This document shows positions 20,351 to 31,302 of a stretch of DNA of 64,000 bases, in pieces; the first letter of the stretch is position 1, and the number at the start of each line of letters is the position of its first letter. Source of the DNA: Lactobacillus sp. (lineage in GTDB: Bacteria > Bacillota > Bacilli > Lactobacillales > Lactobacillaceae); contig NZ_JAAVAU010000004.1 in assembly GCF_014803895.1 (NCBI RefSeq), positions 28,103 through 92,102 on the forward strand. The letters run 5' to 3'. A program made the position numbers and the translations under genes. Under the pieces are notes generated by a model, which was not told the DNA's origin, searched no databases, and saw nothing but the letters and a program-made list of their open reading frames with translations.

Positions 20351-21229
20351 ATGGATCAATTAGAAAAACTTGCGCGCCGTCATAATTATCTTTCAAAAGT
20401 CTCTGCAGCATTTTTTTATGCATTAGCTGTAGCTGTAGCATTGAATTTCTTTTGGACACCAGGAAAAATTTATGCTTCAGGTATTACTGGTTTTGCACAA
20501 GTTTTGCAGTCTATTTCAGAAAGATTTTTTCCATTTACATTGACGACATCAGTAATGTATTTTGTTTTAAATATTCCATTGTTTATCTTGGGATGGTTTA
20601 AAATAGGTCATAAATTTACAATATTTACAGTTATTGCTGTTTTATTAGGATCAATTATGATGAAAGTTATTGCACCAATTAAGATAACTTATGATCCAAT
20701 AATTTGTGCGATTTTTGGTGGAGTAGTAAATGGTGTTGGTACTGGCTTAGCTTTAAAATCTGGAATTTCTACTGGAGGATTAGATATTTTAGGAATTATT
20801 CTCCGGAAAAAAACAGGAAAAAGTTTTGGACAAATTAATATCTTTTTTAATTTGATTATTGTGATTTGTGCAGGATTCGTTTTTGGTTGGAGTCGGGCAT
20901 TATATACTGCCTTAAATATCTTTATTAATGGTAGAGTAATTGATGCTGTTTATACTCAACACCAAAAAATGCAGGTTATTATAGTAACCGAACATCCTAA
21001 GCATATTGTTGAAGGCATTCAAAAAAAGATGCATCGTGGGATTACAATTTTGCATGATGCAGAAGGTGGATTTAGTCATACTGAAAAAACAGTTTTGTTA
21101 ACTGTGATTGATAGATATGATATGTATGATATTTATAATATAGTTTTACAATATGATCCCTATGCTTTTATGAGTAGTAGTGAAGTTTCTAAAGTATATG
21201 GTCGATTTATTGAACAAAAACCTGTATAA
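20351..21229 (+). CDS. YitT family membrane protein
   Basis: About 292 aa. The DUF161/YitT half carries five to six membrane helices with SGITGFAQ and SGISTGGLDILGI. The cytoplasmic DUF2179 domain follows (HRGITILHDAEGGFSHTEKTVLLTVI). ATG at 20351 is chosen because AAAAGGA lies 7-8 nt upstream; the longer form from TTG 20327 lacks an RBS. Function is unknown in the family. Divergent from the aminotransferase. Confidence 0.87.
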   Translation: MDQLEKLARRHNYLSKVSAAFFYALAVAVALNFFWTPGKIYASGITGFAQVLQSISERFFPFTLTTSVMYFVLNIPLFILGWFKIGHKFTIFTVIAVLLGSIMMKVIAPIKITYDPIICAIFGGVVNGVGTGLALKSGISTGGLDILGIILRKKTGKSFGQINIFFNLIIVICAGFVFGWSRALYTALNIFINGRVIDAVYTQHQKMQVIIVTEHPKHIVEGIQKKMHRGITILHDAEGGFSHTEKTVLLTVIDRYDMYDIYNIVLQYDPYAFMSSSEVSKVYGRFIEQKPV

Positions 21230-21257
21230 AAAAAGCTGGCTTAAGCCAGCTTTTTTG
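21229..21257. terminator. Bidirectional terminator
   Basis: AAAAAGCTGGCTTAAGCCAGCTTTTTT, an uninterrupted palindrome with T-runs both ways, between convergent genes. Confidence 0.9.
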
Positions 21258-21267
21258 TTAGAAATAA

Positions 21268-22107
21268 CTATTTTGCATAGTCATCAATCCCTAAATGTTC
21301 AAGAATAAGAGCTGCAGTTTCTTCAATTGAACGATGAGCTACATTTATCACATAGCAACCTAGCTTATCGTAAAGAGCTTGAGCGGATGCTAATTCTTTA
21401 TTAATTGAATCCATATTAGAATATGTTGTATCTGGGTCTAAACCATAGGAAATCATTCTTTGACGTCTAATTTCATTTAAAACAGACGGATCATTAGTCA
21501 AACCAATAATTTTTTTGGGATCCACTTCATAAATTTCTTTTGGAATATGAGTCTGTGGAACTAATGGTAGGTTTGCAACTTTTAAATTTTTATTGGCTAA
21601 AAATAAGGAAAGTGGGGTTTTAGAAGTTCTAGAAACTCCTAATAAAACTACGTCAGCTTCAAGGAAACCTTTAGGATCTTTACCGTCATCATACATAACG
21701 GCAAATTCCATCGCAGAAATTCTATCAAAGTAATTTTTTCCCATTTCGTGAACAGCACCAATATTATGGTTAGGATCAATCTTGGTCAGGGTGTGGATAT
21801 TTTCAATTACGCCAGAAAGTAAATCAACGTATTTCATATTGTGTTCGCGAGCAAACTTGATAATTGCTAATTGTTCTTCTTCTTGAACTAAAGTAAAAGC
21901 AATCATTACATTTTCCATTTTTTCTATTTCAGAAAATACTTTTTCAAGTTTTTCTTTATTAGTAATAAATGGATAACGTCGATAAATAAAGTTCACATCT
22001 GGATATTGAACTGCTCCAGCTTGTACCATATTAAATGCAGTATCACCGACAGAATCAGAAATGATAATTAAATTTACAGTTTCTTGTTTTTTTGTGTTTT
22101 CGTTCAT
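21268..22107 (-). CDS. Pyruvate,phosphate dikinase regulatory protein family (DUF299)
   Basis: Kinase-pyrophosphorylase of 279 aa of the PSRP/PPDK-regulatory type. The P-loop GVSRTSKTP (residues ~157-165) and the N-terminal SDSVGDTAF are diagnostic. Family members switch PPDK or PEP synthase on and off by Thr phosphorylation. The partner enzyme is not in this window. GAGGTGAT precedes the ATG at 22107. Confidence 0.9.
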   Translation of the reverse strand: MNENTKKQETVNLIIISDSVGDTAFNMVQAGAVQYPDVNFIYRRYPFITNKEKLEKVFSEIEKMENVMIAFTLVQEEEQLAIIKFAREHNMKYVDLLSGVIENIHTLTKIDPNHNIGAVHEMGKNYFDRISAMEFAVMYDDGKDPKGFLEADVVLLGVSRTSKTPLSLFLANKNLKVANLPLVPQTHIPKEIYEVDPKKIIGLTNDPSVLNEIRRQRMISYGLDPDTTYSNMDSINKELASAQALYDKLGCYVINVAHRSIEETAALILEHLGIDDYAK

Positions 22108-22176
22108 AAAATCACCTCATTACTATTAAATTTTATCATTTTTATAAACTTTTTTTACAATAAAAGCATTAAACTA

Positions 22177-22205
22177 TTGACCGATTTTTGTTGGTTAGCT
22201 ATAAT
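22177..22205 (+). promoter_or_regulatory. Strong promoter of rpsU
   Basis: TTGACC at 22177-22182, 17-bp spacer, TATAAT at 22200-22205. Near-consensus and upstream of a short leader. Confidence 0.85.
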
Positions 22206-22220
22206 TTAGATATATTGTTG

Positions 22221-22236
22221 TGACACATATGTGTCA
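22221..22236. repeat. Perfect 16-bp palindrome in the rpsU leader
   Basis: TGACACATATGTGTCA lies between the predicted transcription start (about 22212) and the RBS (AAGGAGGGA 22245-22253). It could be an operator, or a 6-bp RNA hairpin with an ATAT loop. Confidence 0.7.
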
Positions 22237-22259
22237 AGAAATGGAAGGAGGGATCACAC

Positions 22260-22436
22260 ATGGCTAAGACAATCGTTCACGAAAACGAGTCTATTGATGA
22301 TGCTCTTCGTCGTTTCAAACGTTCCGTTTCTAGAAGTGGTACCTTGCAAGAATACCGCAAACGTGAATTCTACGAGAAACCAAGTGTTCGCAGAAAGTTA
22401 AAGTCTGAAGCAGCTCGTAAGCGTAGACATTATTAA
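22260..22436 (+). CDS. rpsU: 30S ribosomal protein S21
   Basis: Small basic protein of 58 aa, starting [19 protein letters not shown] and ending EAARKRRHY. It is the full usual length for S21, which acts in 30S initiation. A strong RBS AAGGAGGGA lies before ATG 22260. It is followed by an intrinsic terminator, then yqeY, the usual Firmicutes order. Confidence 0.96.
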
Positions 22437-22445
22437 TAAGAAAAA

Positions 22446-22482
22446 AGCTCTGTTAGATTCGTTTCTATCAGAGCTTTTTTTC
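22446..22482 (+). terminator. Terminator after rpsU
   Basis: GCTCTG-TTAGA / TCTA-TCAGAGC stem with one internal mismatch, followed by seven T. Confidence 0.88.
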
Positions 22483-22541
22483 TACAAAAAGTTTACAATA
22501 GAGGGGTAAAGAGTAAATAAAAAAGAAAGGATTTTAAACTA

Positions 22542-22985
22542 ATGTCATTAAATGATACATTAATGCAAGATATGAAAACTGCTATGAAGGAACACGATAA
22601 GGAAGCTTTGACAACAATTCGTTCGATTAAAGCTGCTTTGATGAATTACAAGATTAAGGTGAATCGTGATCTTACCGATAAAGATGAATTAGATGTGCTC
22701 TCCACTGCTATGAAGCAACGTAAGGAATCTTTGGAAGAGTTCACTAAAGCAAAACGTGAGGACTTAATTAATCAAACTAAAAATGAAATGAAAATTCTTG
22801 AAAAGTATATGCCAAAGCAAATGTCTTTAGAAGAATTAGAAGCAACTGTAGATAAAACTATTCAAGAAACAGGTGCAACTTCTAAGAAAGATTTTGGTAA
22901 AGTAATGCAAGCTTTGATACCAAAAATTAAAGGAAAAGCTGACGGTAAGGAAGCTTCTAATATTGTGGGTAAAAAGCTTAACTAA
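22542..22985 (+). CDS. yqeY: GatB/YqeY domain protein
   Basis: Protein of 147 aa with the helical YqeY fold: MKTAMKEHDKEALTTIRSIKAAL at the N-terminus and GKVMQALIPKIKGKADGKEAS near the end. The C-terminal half resembles the tRNA-binding tail of GatB. The exact role is unknown. AAAGGA precedes the ATG. Confidence 0.93.
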   Translation: MSLNDTLMQDMKTAMKEHDKEALTTIRSIKAALMNYKIKVNRDLTDKDELDVLSTAMKQRKESLEEFTKAKREDLINQTKNEMKILEKYMPKQMSLEELEATVDKTIQETGATSKKDFGKVMQALIPKIKGKADGKEASNIVGKKLN

Positions 22986-23006
22986 AAAATACAGGGAGGC
23001 TAATTA

Positions 23007-23969
23007 GTGGAACAATCTTTGTTAACCGGAACATTTACACCGACACAACCTGATAATATTGTTAACTTAGTGGGAATTAATGATTCAAATTTAAAGTTAA
23101 TTGAAGAATCATATGATGTTATTACTACCGATACTGGTAGTGAAATTGAAGTTAAGGGTCCTGAAGTTTTAGTAAAAAAGGTAATGCACGTATTGACCGC
23201 GTTAGATAAGGTGGTTACTAAAGGTGTTACTATTACAGCTACAGATGTAGTGAGTGCTGTCAAAATGGCAGATAAAGGTACCTTAGAATTCTTTGGTGAA
23301 TTATATAATAAGGTTTTAATTAAAGATGCTAAGGGTCGCCCAGTAAGAGTTAAAAATATGGGACAAAAGCGCTATGTTGAAGCTATTAAGAAGTACGATG
23401 TAGTATTTGGCATGGGCCCAGCTGGTACAGGAAAGACTTTTTTGGCAGTTGTTATGGCAATTTCTGCTTTTAAAAAGGGAGAAGTTTCTAGGATTATCTT
23501 AACTCGACCAGCCGTAGAAGCTGGTGAATCACTAGGCTTTTTACCCGGTGATTTAAAAGAAAAGGTAGATCCATATTTACGTCCAATTTATGACTCACTA
23601 TTTGCGATTTTAGGTGTAGAAACCACTAATCGTTTAATGGATCGTGGTTTGATTGAAGTAGCACCTTTAGCTTACATGCGTGGTCGTACTTTAGATGATG
23701 CTTTTGTTATTTTGGATGAGGCGCAAAATACAACGCAGGCTCAAATGAAGATGTTTTTAACGCGTTTAGGTTTTAACTCTAAAATGGTAGTCAATGGTGA
23801 TCAGAGTCAAATTGATTTACCAGGAAAAGCTAAGAGTGGGTTGCTTCAAGCTAAGCATATTTTAAAAAATATTGAACAAGTGAAATTTATTGATTTTACT
23901 TTCAATGATGTTGTCAGACACCCTGTTGTTGCAAAAATTGTTAAAGCGTATGATGAAGAGGAAAATTAG
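23007..23969 (+). CDS. phoH: PhoH-like ATPase
   Basis: PhoH/YbeZ-type P-loop ATPase of 320 aa. Walker A is GPAGTGKTF, with VILDEAQNTT (Walker B) and GDQSQIDLPG. An N-terminal KH-like region precedes the ATPase core. GTG start at 23007 with GGGAGG. It overlaps ybeY by one base (TAGTG). The PhoH-YbeY-Era set links it to rRNA maturation. Confidence 0.94.
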   Translation: MEQSLLTGTFTPTQPDNIVNLVGINDSNLKLIEESYDVITTDTGSEIEVKGPEVLVKKVMHVLTALDKVVTKGVTITATDVVSAVKMADKGTLEFFGELYNKVLIKDAKGRPVRVKNMGQKRYVEAIKKYDVVFGMGPAGTGKTFLAVVMAISAFKKGEVSRIILTRPAVEAGESLGFLPGDLKEKVDPYLRPIYDSLFAILGVETTNRLMDRGLIEVAPLAYMRGRTLDDAFVILDEAQNTTQAQMKMFLTRLGFNSKMVVNGDQSQIDLPGKAKSGLLQAKHILKNIEQVKFIDFTFNDVVRHPVVAKIVKAYDEEEN

Positions 23970-24499
23970 TGAATAATTTAGATATTTCTTTTAATGATGA
24001 AATAGACTTTTTAAAAGACGATACTCGTTCTTGGATTCCATGGATTACTAATTTACTTTTATCTGCTAAAAAAGCTATCAATAAAGATAATCCTCAAGAA
24101 GTAAGTATTAACTTTGTTTCTAGTGAAAGGATTCATGAAATCAATAAAAAATATCGTGGTAAAGATCGACCAACTGATGTGATTTCTTTTGCAATCGAAG
24201 ATGGTGAAGAAAGTGATCTTATGGCTCAATTTGCTGCTGATGATCCTGAGTTTATTGAAGATATTGGTGATCTATTTATCTGTATCGATGTAGTAAAACG
24301 ACAAAGTATTGATTATGAAACGGGATTTGATCGTGAATTTGGCTATACTCTAGTACATGGGTATTTACATTTAAATGGGTATGATCATATTGAAGATGCT
24401 GAGGCAGAAGAAATGTTTGCTATTCAAGGACGAGTTCTACTCGAATACGGGTTGCCACTTCATCCAAATCAGCAAACTCATGGTAAGCAAATCCACTAA
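23969..24499 (+). CDS. ybeY: Endoribonuclease YbeY (rRNA maturation factor)
   Basis: Metallo-RNase of 176 aa with the zinc motif HGYLHLNGYDH. It acts in 16S rRNA 3' end processing and ribosome quality control. GTG start within the phoH stop. No dgkA gene lies between ybeY and era, unlike in many Firmicutes. Confidence 0.94.
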   Translation: MNNLDISFNDEIDFLKDDTRSWIPWITNLLLSAKKAINKDNPQEVSINFVSSERIHEINKKYRGKDRPTDVISFAIEDGEESDLMAQFAADDPEFIEDIGDLFICIDVVKRQSIDYETGFDREFGYTLVHGYLHLNGYDHIEDAEAEEMFAIQGRVLLEYGLPLHPNQQTHGKQIH

Positions 24500-24562
24500 G
24501 ATCTTAATAATGTGTCTTTATCGTAGGGATGCAGCATTTTATAGCGTAAGAAGGAATTTATA

Positions 24563-25471
24563 ATGGAAGAAAAAAAGAATTTTAAATCAGGTTTTGTAGC
24601 TTTAATTGGTCGTCCAAATGTTGGTAAATCTACTTTATTGAATTATTTAGTTGGTCAAAAAGTAGCAATAATGTCACCTCAACCTCAAACTACTAGAAAC
24701 AAGATTTCTGGTATTTACACTGATGATAATGAACAAATTGTATTTATTGATACACCAGGTATCCATAAGCCTAAAAATAAGCTTGATGATTTTATGGATA
24801 AGTCCAGCTACTCAACTTTAGATGAAGTTGATGCAGTCTTATTTATGGTTGAGCCAGAGCCAGCTGGTAAAGGTGATCAATATATTGCGGAACTTTTAAA
24901 AAAGGTTACAAAACCAATTATTTTGGTTATTAATAAAATAGATAAAGTTCATCCAGATAAATTATTACCTATTATTGATTCATACAAAGATCTAGGTAAC
25001 TTTGCTGATATTGTGCCTATTTCTGCAAGTCAAGGTAATAATGTCCCTGAATTGATAAAGACTATTTCCAAATATCTTCCAGAAGGACCACAATTTTATG
25101 ACGCTGATCAAGTTACTGATCGTCCAGAATATTTTATTGTTGCAGAATTAATCCGTGAACAAGTATTACGTTTAACTCATGAAGAAGTACCTCATGCTAC
25201 TGCAGTTGTAGTTGATCGTATGAAAGATCATGAAGGGGGTAAGCTTCAAATTGAAGCTACCATTTATGTAGAACGAGATGGACAAAAGGGAATAATCATT
25301 GGTAAGGGTGGTAAAATGCTTAAGCAAATAGGTATTGCTGCTCGTCAAGAAATTGAAAACCTTTTAGGAGAAAAAGTAAATCTTCGATTATGGGTAAAAG
25401 TACAAAAAAATTGGCGTTCAGATCCAATTTTCTTACAAAGAATTGGATATAATTCTAAGGAATTACGTTAA
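24563..25471 (+). CDS. era: GTPase Era
   Basis: GTPase of 302 aa: G1 [10 protein letters not shown]3 DTPG, G4 NKID, then a C-terminal KH domain ([18 protein letters not shown]). It binds the 16S rRNA 3' end during 30S assembly. AGAAGGA precedes ATG 24563. Its stop overlaps the recO start by one base. Confidence 0.97.
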   Translation: MEEKKNFKSGFVALIGRPNVGKSTLLNYLVGQKVAIMSPQPQTTRNKISGIYTDDNEQIVFIDTPGIHKPKNKLDDFMDKSSYSTLDEVDAVLFMVEPEPAGKGDQYIAELLKKVTKPIILVINKIDKVHPDKLLPIIDSYKDLGNFADIVPISASQGNNVPELIKTISKYLPEGPQFYDADQVTDRPEYFIVAELIREQVLRLTHEEVPHATAVVVDRMKDHEGGKLQIEATIYVERDGQKGIIIGKGGKMLKQIGIAARQEIENLLGEKVNLRLWVKVQKNWRSDPIFLQRIGYNSKELR

Positions 25472-26223
25472 TGTCACGTCAATTAATTGAAACTGACGGC
25501 ATAATTTTTAAAAGAAAAAATTATAAAGAAGCTGATACTTTAGTTAAAATTCTTACGCGTGATTATGGAATTATTACTTTGGATATTAAGGGAGCTTTGA
25601 AACCTAAGTCTAAATTAGGAGCGGCAACTTTAAATTTTTCGTATGGGAATTACACAATTAATACTAGTTTTAAGGGAATTAGTACTTTGAGAACTTTTAA
25701 GCAAGTAAAACAGTTTGAAGATATATATTTAGACTTAGTGAAAAATGCCCATGCTAGTTATCTTCTTGATTTGATTGATCACGCATTTATAGAATATCAG
25801 CCAATTGGGGAATATTATTCTTTGATTACCTTTGCCTTGAAGAAAATAAATCAAGGAGTAGACGCAGAAATTATTACTCAGTTAGTTCAATTAAAGATGT
25901 TAAAAGCATTTGGTGTAGAGCCACAAATGAAAAAATGTGTAATTTGTGGTAAGGAAAAAGGTATATTTGATTATTCAATTGAATTAGGCGGTATTATTTG
26001 CAGTGATCACTTTGAAAGTAATATCACTCGGATGTATTTACAACCTAAAACTGTTCGCTTATTAAGAACTTTAATGTTAGTGGATATTACTAAAATTTCA
26101 GGAATTAATATTAGTCCGCAGTTAAAAAAGAATTCAAAAACAGCAATTGATAAAATTTATGCTAATTATTTAGAATTAAATTTGAAAACTAAAAAGTTTT
26201 TGGATGAATTAGGACTATTTTAA
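25471..26223 (+). CDS. recO: DNA repair protein RecO
   Basis: RecO of 250 aa: N-terminal OB fold ([21 protein letters not shown]), helical part, and a metal-binding region beginning CVICGKEKG and closing GGIICSDH. It loads RecA in the RecFOR pathway. Overlap with era suggests joint translation. Confidence 0.95.
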   Translation: MSRQLIETDGIIFKRKNYKEADTLVKILTRDYGIITLDIKGALKPKSKLGAATLNFSYGNYTINTSFKGISTLRTFKQVKQFEDIYLDLVKNAHASYLLDLIDHAFIEYQPIGEYYSLITFALKKINQGVDAEIITQLVQLKMLKAFGVEPQMKKCVICGKEKGIFDYSIELGGIICSDHFESNITRMYLQPKTVRLLRTLMLVDITKISGINISPQLKKNSKTAIDKIYANYLELNLKTKKFLDELGLF

Positions 26224-26277
26224 GAACATGTAACTAGTTTTTTTTAATAAAAGATGATAGAATATTCTTATATTTTG

Positions 26278-26450
26278 ACAAGTATAAAGGATTAGAAAAG
26301 TACTAGTTCAGCGAATGTGGTATGGTGTAAGCACATCTAGGAAAAGGCACCTTTTAGTCAATGCTAATTAAGAGCAGGGAGGATACTTCCTGAATTAGGG
26401 TGGAACCGCGAATAAATCGTCCCTATGCAATTTTTGCATAGGCTTTTTTT
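26278..26450 (+). promoter_or_regulatory. Glycine T-box leader of glyQS
   Basis: Compact T-box. Motif AGGGTGGAACCGCG lies at 26397-26410. The terminator is CCTATGCAA (26422-26430) with TTGCATAGG (26434-26442) plus a T-run. Stem I is visible, and GGC at 26346-26348 sits in the specifier position (AAAAGGCACC), matching tRNA-Gly. Like other glyQS leaders it is short. Confidence 0.93.
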
Positions 26451-26478
26451 ATGGCCTATGGTGTGAGGAGAGAAAAAT

Positions 26479-27396
26479 ATGTCAGAAAAGCTGAATATTC
26501 AGAATATGATTTTCAAATTAGAACAGTTCTGGGCCTCTAAAGGTTGTATGATTATGCCTTCATATGATGAACAAAAGGGTGCCGGAACTATGAGTCCGTA
26601 TACATTTTTACGTGCGGTTGGTCCTGAACCATGGGCTGCATGTTATGTTGAACCTTCCAGAAGACCCGCAGATGGTAGATATGGTGATAATCCTAATCGT
26701 TTGTATCAACACCACCAATTTCAGGTAGTTATTAAACCTGCTCCTGAAGATATTCAACAATACTATTTAGATAGTTTGCGTGTTTTAGGTATTGAACCTT
26801 TAGAACACGATATTCGTTTTGTGGAAGACAACTGGGCTAACCCTTCAATGGGTTGTGCTGGTGTTGGTTGGGAAGTATGGCTTGATGGAATGGAAGTTTC
26901 TCAATTTACTTATTTCCAAGTAGTAGGTGAGCTTGATGTTAAGCCAACTATGAGTGAAATTACTTATGGGGTTGAAAGACTTGCTTCTTACATTCAAGAT
27001 GTTAACTCTGTATTTGATCTTGAATGGGGCGATGGTGTACTATATCGTGATATTTTCCAACAACCCGAATATGAACACTCTAAATACGCTTTTGAAGAAA
27101 GTAACCAAGAAGAATTACTTAAATTCTTCGATATTTATGAAGCTACTGCTAAAGATTTATTGAGTAAGAACTTGATTCACCCGGCTTATGATTATATTTT
27201 GAAATGTAGTCATACTTTCAACTTGCTTGATGCTCGTGGTGCAGTTTCAGTTACTGAACGTGCGGGATATCTTTCAAGAATTAGAAACTTAGCACATCTT
27301 GCTGCTCAAGGATTTGTTGAGGAACGTGAAAAACGTGGATTCCCATTATTGAAGCATCAAGAAGAAAAACAGAAAGCAGGCCAAGAAAATGACTAA
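26479..27396 (+). CDS. glyQ: Glycyl-tRNA synthetase alpha subunit
   Basis: Catalytic alpha subunit of 305 aa of the bacterial tetrameric GlyRS (class II). Typical segments are [32 protein letters not shown] and [21 protein letters not shown] text. It overlaps glyS by 8 bases and is regulated by the Gly T-box. Confidence 0.97.
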   Translation: MSEKLNIQNMIFKLEQFWASKGCMIMPSYDEQKGAGTMSPYTFLRAVGPEPWAACYVEPSRRPADGRYGDNPNRLYQHHQFQVVIKPAPEDIQQYYLDSLRVLGIEPLEHDIRFVEDNWANPSMGCAGVGWEVWLDGMEVSQFTYFQVVGELDVKPTMSEITYGVERLASYIQDVNSVFDLEWGDGVLYRDIFQQPEYEHSKYAFEESNQEELLKFFDIYEATAKDLLSKNLIHPAYDYILKCSHTFNLLDARGAVSVTERAGYLSRIRNLAHLAAQGFVEEREKRGFPLLKHQEEKQKAGQEND

Positions 27397-29461
27397 AGAT
27401 TACTTATTTGAAATCGGTACAGAGGAAATGCCAGCTCATGTTGTTTCTAAAAGTGTAAGACAATTAGCTGACAGAACTAGAAAATTTTTAAAAGAAAACG
27501 GACTTTCATTTAAAAATATAAAAACTTTTTCTACACCACGTCGCTTAACTATCTTGGTTGAAGATTTGGCAGAAAAGCAAGATGATATCGATGAAGTAAA
27601 AAAGGGTCCAGCTAAAAAGATTGCCCAAGATGCAGATGGTAATTGGACTAAAGCTGCTCAGGGATTTGCTCGTGGTCAAGGCATGACTGTAGACGACATC
27701 TATTTTGAAGATTTAAAGGGAACAGAATATGCTTATGTTCATGTCCAAAAAGAAGGTAAAAAAGCTTCTGATATTTTAATGGGTATGAGTGATATTATTA
27801 AAGCAATGACTTTTCCAACTAAGATGCGTTGGGGCAGTTATGATTTTGAATTTGTTCGTCCTATCCATTGGATGGTTTCATTATTGGATAGTGAAGTTGT
27901 ACCAGTTAAAATTCTAGATGTAATTGCTGGTCGTAAAACTCAAGGTCATCGTTTCTTAGGTGATAGTGTAGTCTTGGCTAATGCTGATGATTATGAAGAA
28001 GCTTTAAAGAGCCAATATGTTATTGCTAATGCGGCAGAACGTAAAGATATAATTAGAAATCAAATTGAAGAGTTAGTTGCACAAAATAACTGGAAAGTTA
28101 AGATTGACAAGGGATTGCTTGAAGAAGTTACTAACTTAGTTGAATATCCTACTGTTTTTGCCGGTAGCTTTGATGAAAAGTATCTTAATATTCCAGATGA
28201 AGTTTTAATTACTTCAATGAAAGATAACCAAAGATACTTTGAAGTTTATGATGAAAATGGTAAGTTAATTAACCACTTTATTTCTGTAAGAAACGGTAAT
28301 AGCGAATACCTTGATAATGTTATTTCTGGTAACGAAAAAGTGTTAGTGGCCCGTTTGGATGATGCTCAATTCTTCTATGATGAAGATAAGAAGTACCCAT
28401 TATCACATTTTGTTGATAAACTTCAAAATGTATCATTCCATGATAAGATTGGTTCAGTTTCTGAACATATGGCACGCGTTAAAGAAATTGGTACTTATTT
28501 AGGTAAGCAATTCAATCTTTCAGATGAAATAATGAGAGACTTTAATCGTGCTGCTGATATCTATAAATTTGATTTAGTAACTTCAATGGTAGGTGAATTT
28601 GCTGAACTTCAAGGAGTCATGGGTACCCATTATGCTCGTTTAGCTGGCGAAAATAAAGATGTAGCTACCGCTATTAAAGAAAGTTATATGCCGGTAAGTG
28701 CTGAAGGTGAATTACCACAAACTCAAGTAGGTTCTCTTTTATCAATTGCTGATAAATTGGATACTATTATTTCATTCTTTGGTGCAGGTATGAGTCCTAC
28801 TTCTTCAAATGACCCATATGCTTTGAGAAGAAATGCTTACGGTATTGTACGAATTCTTTTAAATGAAGGATGGTCACTATCTATCAAGGATGCTTTGCCA
28901 CAATTGATTGAATTACTTTCTGGTAAAACTCCCGCTAAACTTCCTAAGGATACAGAAGCAGAAAATCAAATTTCTGACTTTATCCGTGACCGTATTAAGC
29001 AATATCTTCAAGTTAATGACTACAAGTATGACGTTATTGATGGTGTTCTTGGTTCAAGTCAACAAGATCCAATTGAAGTCTTGGCAGCTGCTAAGACTTT
29101 GCAAGCTCATCATGATGATAGTGAGTTTAAATCAGTTGTTGAAAGTTTAACGCGTATTGCTAATATTTTGAAGAAGGCTAAGTTTGAGAAAGTCCCTGAA
29201 GTAACTGAAAGTATTCTTGATTCAGTTAGTGAAAAGGAACTTTATGCAGCTGTAAAACAATTGCAAGAGCAAGAAGAATTAACAATTGCTGATTTATACA
29301 AGACATTTGTTGATTTACAACCAGTAATTGATAATTACTTTGAAAATAATATGATCATGGATAAAGATGAAGACGTTAAGAACAATCGTTTAGCTCAGCT
29401 TGCTCAAATTAATCAATTAGCAACTCGTATGGGTGATTTAAGTAAGTTAGTTATTAAGTAA
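27389..29461 (+). CDS. glyS: Glycyl-tRNA synthetase beta subunit
   Basis: Beta subunit of 690 aa, starting [14 protein letters not shown], with [18 protein letters not shown] and the C-terminal anticodon-binding region. It binds tRNA-Gly and completes the alpha2beta2 enzyme. It precedes dnaG by 18 nt. Confidence 0.97.
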   Translation: MTKDYLFEIGTEEMPAHVVSKSVRQLADRTRKFLKENGLSFKNIKTFSTPRRLTILVEDLAEKQDDIDEVKKGPAKKIAQDADGNWTKAAQGFARGQGMTVDDIYFEDLKGTEYAYVHVQKEGKKASDILMGMSDIIKAMTFPTKMRWGSYDFEFVRPIHWMVSLLDSEVVPVKILDVIAGRKTQGHRFLGDSVVLANADDYEEALKSQYVIANAAERKDIIRNQIEELVAQNNWKVKIDKGLLEEVTNLVEYPTVFAGSFDEKYLNIPDEVLITSMKDNQRYFEVYDENGKLINHFISVRNGNSEYLDNVISGNEKVLVARLDDAQFFYDEDKKYPLSHFVDKLQNVSFHDKIGSVSEHMARVKEIGTYLGKQFNLSDEIMRDFNRAADIYKFDLVTSMVGEFAELQGVMGTHYARLAGENKDVATAIKESYMPVSAEGELPQTQVGSLLSIADKLDTIISFFGAGMSPTSSNDPYALRRNAYGIVRILLNEGWSLSIKDALPQLIELLSGKTPAKLPKDTEAENQISDFIRDRIKQYLQVNDYKYDVIDGVLGSSQQDPIEVLAAAKTLQAHHDDSEFKSVVESLTRIANILKKAKFEKVPEVTESILDSVSEKELYAAVKQLQEQEELTIADLYKTFVDLQPVIDNYFENNMIMDKDEDVKNNRLAQLAQINQLATRMGDLSKLVIK

Positions 29462-29479
29462 TAGAAAAAGGGCGATTTA

Positions 29480-31288
29480 ATGGCAGGACGTATTCCGGAA
29501 AATTTTATTAATGAAGTACGAAATTCTGTCAATATTGTTGACGTTGTTAGTCAATATGTTTCGCTAGAAAAAAAGGGAAAAGACTATATTGGACTATGTC
29601 CATTTCACCAAGAAAAAACACCATCGTTTACTGTAAGTGAAGGAAAACAATTCTTTAAGTGTTTTGGTTGTGGTAAAGGTGGAAATGTCTTCAAGTTTAT
29701 GATGTACAAAGAGAACTTGAATTTCCCTGAAAGTGTAAAAGCCGTAGCTCAACTTGCTAATATTTCTATGCCCGCAGGCATAGGTTTTGGTGAGACTAAG
29801 TTCAGTCCTTTAAAACAAATTTATAAAGATGCTACGGAGTTCTATCATCATATTCTAATGAATACGAAAATAGGACAAAGGGCGCGTGAATATGCTGATA
29901 AAAGGCAATTGGATAATGACTTGCTGCAGCACTTTAATGTAGGATATGCTCCAGATAATGAAAATATTTTGTTGACTTATTTACGTCAGCAAGGTTATGA
30001 TGAAAAGCTTTTAAGAGAAAGCGGTCTTTTTGTTGAATCACAGCAAGGTAAATTGTTTGATCGTTTTAGAGATCGATTAATGTTTCCTTTAGATGATGAA
30101 TCGGGACATACTGTTGGCTTTTCCGGGAGACGCATTTCAGATGACCCCGAAATTGCTAAGTATATGAACAGTCCTGAAACTAAGATTTTTAATAAATCTA
30201 AGTTACTTTTTCATTTTGCGGAAGCAAAAAAGGCTGCTCGTTCGGAAAATAGATTAATTCTCTATGAAGGATATATGGATGTGATTGCTGCCTATAGGGC
30301 TGGAGTCAAGTCTGGTGTTGCTTCAATGGGAACGAGTCTTACTGAAGAACAAATTTACATGCTTAGAAGAATAATTCCTAATATCATTATCAATTATGAT
30401 GGAGATAATCCAGGAATACATGCAGCTGAACGTGCTACTAGGTTATTTGATAAAATTCCAGGGTTTAACTTGGGAATAGTGGTTTTACCAGATAACCTTG
30501 ATCCAGATGAGTATATTAAAAAATATGGTGTAGAACGCTATCAAGGAGAAATTGCGGGTTCTCTTGCTCCACTTGATTTTTTGCTACAACGATTAGCTTC
30601 TAAGTATAATTTGCAAAATGATCGCGAAAAATTAGCCTATATCAGCGCTGGAGTGAAGTTGATAGCGGAAACAAATGATCCTGTTGCAAGTGATTTATAC
30701 ATTGAAAAGCTAGCGAAACAGACTGGTACAACAAGAGAATCTCTTAAAGTTAGTCTCTTAAGAGAGCAAAGAAGACTTAGACAAGTTCAAAAACATAAAG
30801 GTGCTTCACAGCAACCAATTCTGGTAATGCCCCCTGAGGCCGAAGCATCAGCAGTTGAAGTAACACCCAATAGCAAAAATGAAGATCCAACTATTATTCG
30901 CTTGTTCTATCTTTTTCTTCATAGTAAAGAAACACGTGAATATCTTTTACATAAAAATTTTCTTTTCCCTGATGAGCGTTATGCTGAATTAGCTGAACTA
31001 TGGCTAAAATATGAACAGGACTATAACAGTGCAGATATTACAGGATTTGCAGATTTTGTTCCTGATAATCTTCAAGGTATAATTGCAAGTGTAGAAATGG
31101 CGGATATGCCACCTAATTATGATAAAAAAGAAGTAGATGACCAATTGGAAGCTTTAAAGCGTAAAAAAATTCGCCAACGGTTGGAATATTTACAATCTGA
31201 AATCAAAGATGCACAGATTAAGAGGGATAATGCAACTGTCTTGAAGTTGACAACAGAATTAATTACACTAAAAAGGCAAGTTAATTAG
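29480..31288 (+). CDS. dnaG: DNA primase
   Basis: DnaG of 602 aa. CHC2 zinc finger ([14 protein letters not shown]...KCFGCGKGG, residues ~40-65), a Toprim core with [15 protein letters not shown] and YDGDNPG, and a C-terminal helicase-binding domain. It makes primers for chromosomal replication and stands with rpoD in the classic macromolecular-synthesis operon. Confidence 0.97.
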   Translation: MAGRIPENFINEVRNSVNIVDVVSQYVSLEKKGKDYIGLCPFHQEKTPSFTVSEGKQFFKCFGCGKGGNVFKFMMYKENLNFPESVKAVAQLANISMPAGIGFGETKFSPLKQIYKDATEFYHHILMNTKIGQRAREYADKRQLDNDLLQHFNVGYAPDNENILLTYLRQQGYDEKLLRESGLFVESQQGKLFDRFRDRLMFPLDDESGHTVGFSGRRISDDPEIAKYMNSPETKIFNKSKLLFHFAEAKKAARSENRLILYEGYMDVIAAYRAGVKSGVASMGTSLTEEQIYMLRRIIPNIIINYDGDNPGIHAAERATRLFDKIPGFNLGIVVLPDNLDPDEYIKKYGVERYQGEIAGSLAPLDFLLQRLASKYNLQNDREKLAYISAGVKLIAETNDPVASDLYIEKLAKQTGTTRESLKVSLLREQRRLRQVQKHKGASQQPILVMPPEAEASAVEVTPNSKNEDPTIIRLFYLFLHSKETREYLLHKNFLFPDERYAELAELWLKYEQDYNSADITGFADFVPDNLQGIIASVEMADMPPNYDKKEVDDQLEALKRKKIRQRLEYLQSEIKDAQIKRDNATVLKLTTELITLKRQVN

Positions 31289-31302
31289 AGGAGGCTTTTT
31301 GT

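Noticed and set aside
24375..24563. ORF of 62 codons between ybeY and era
   Set aside because: Mostly overlaps ybeY in another frame; no RBS and no similarity to dgkA, the gene often found here.
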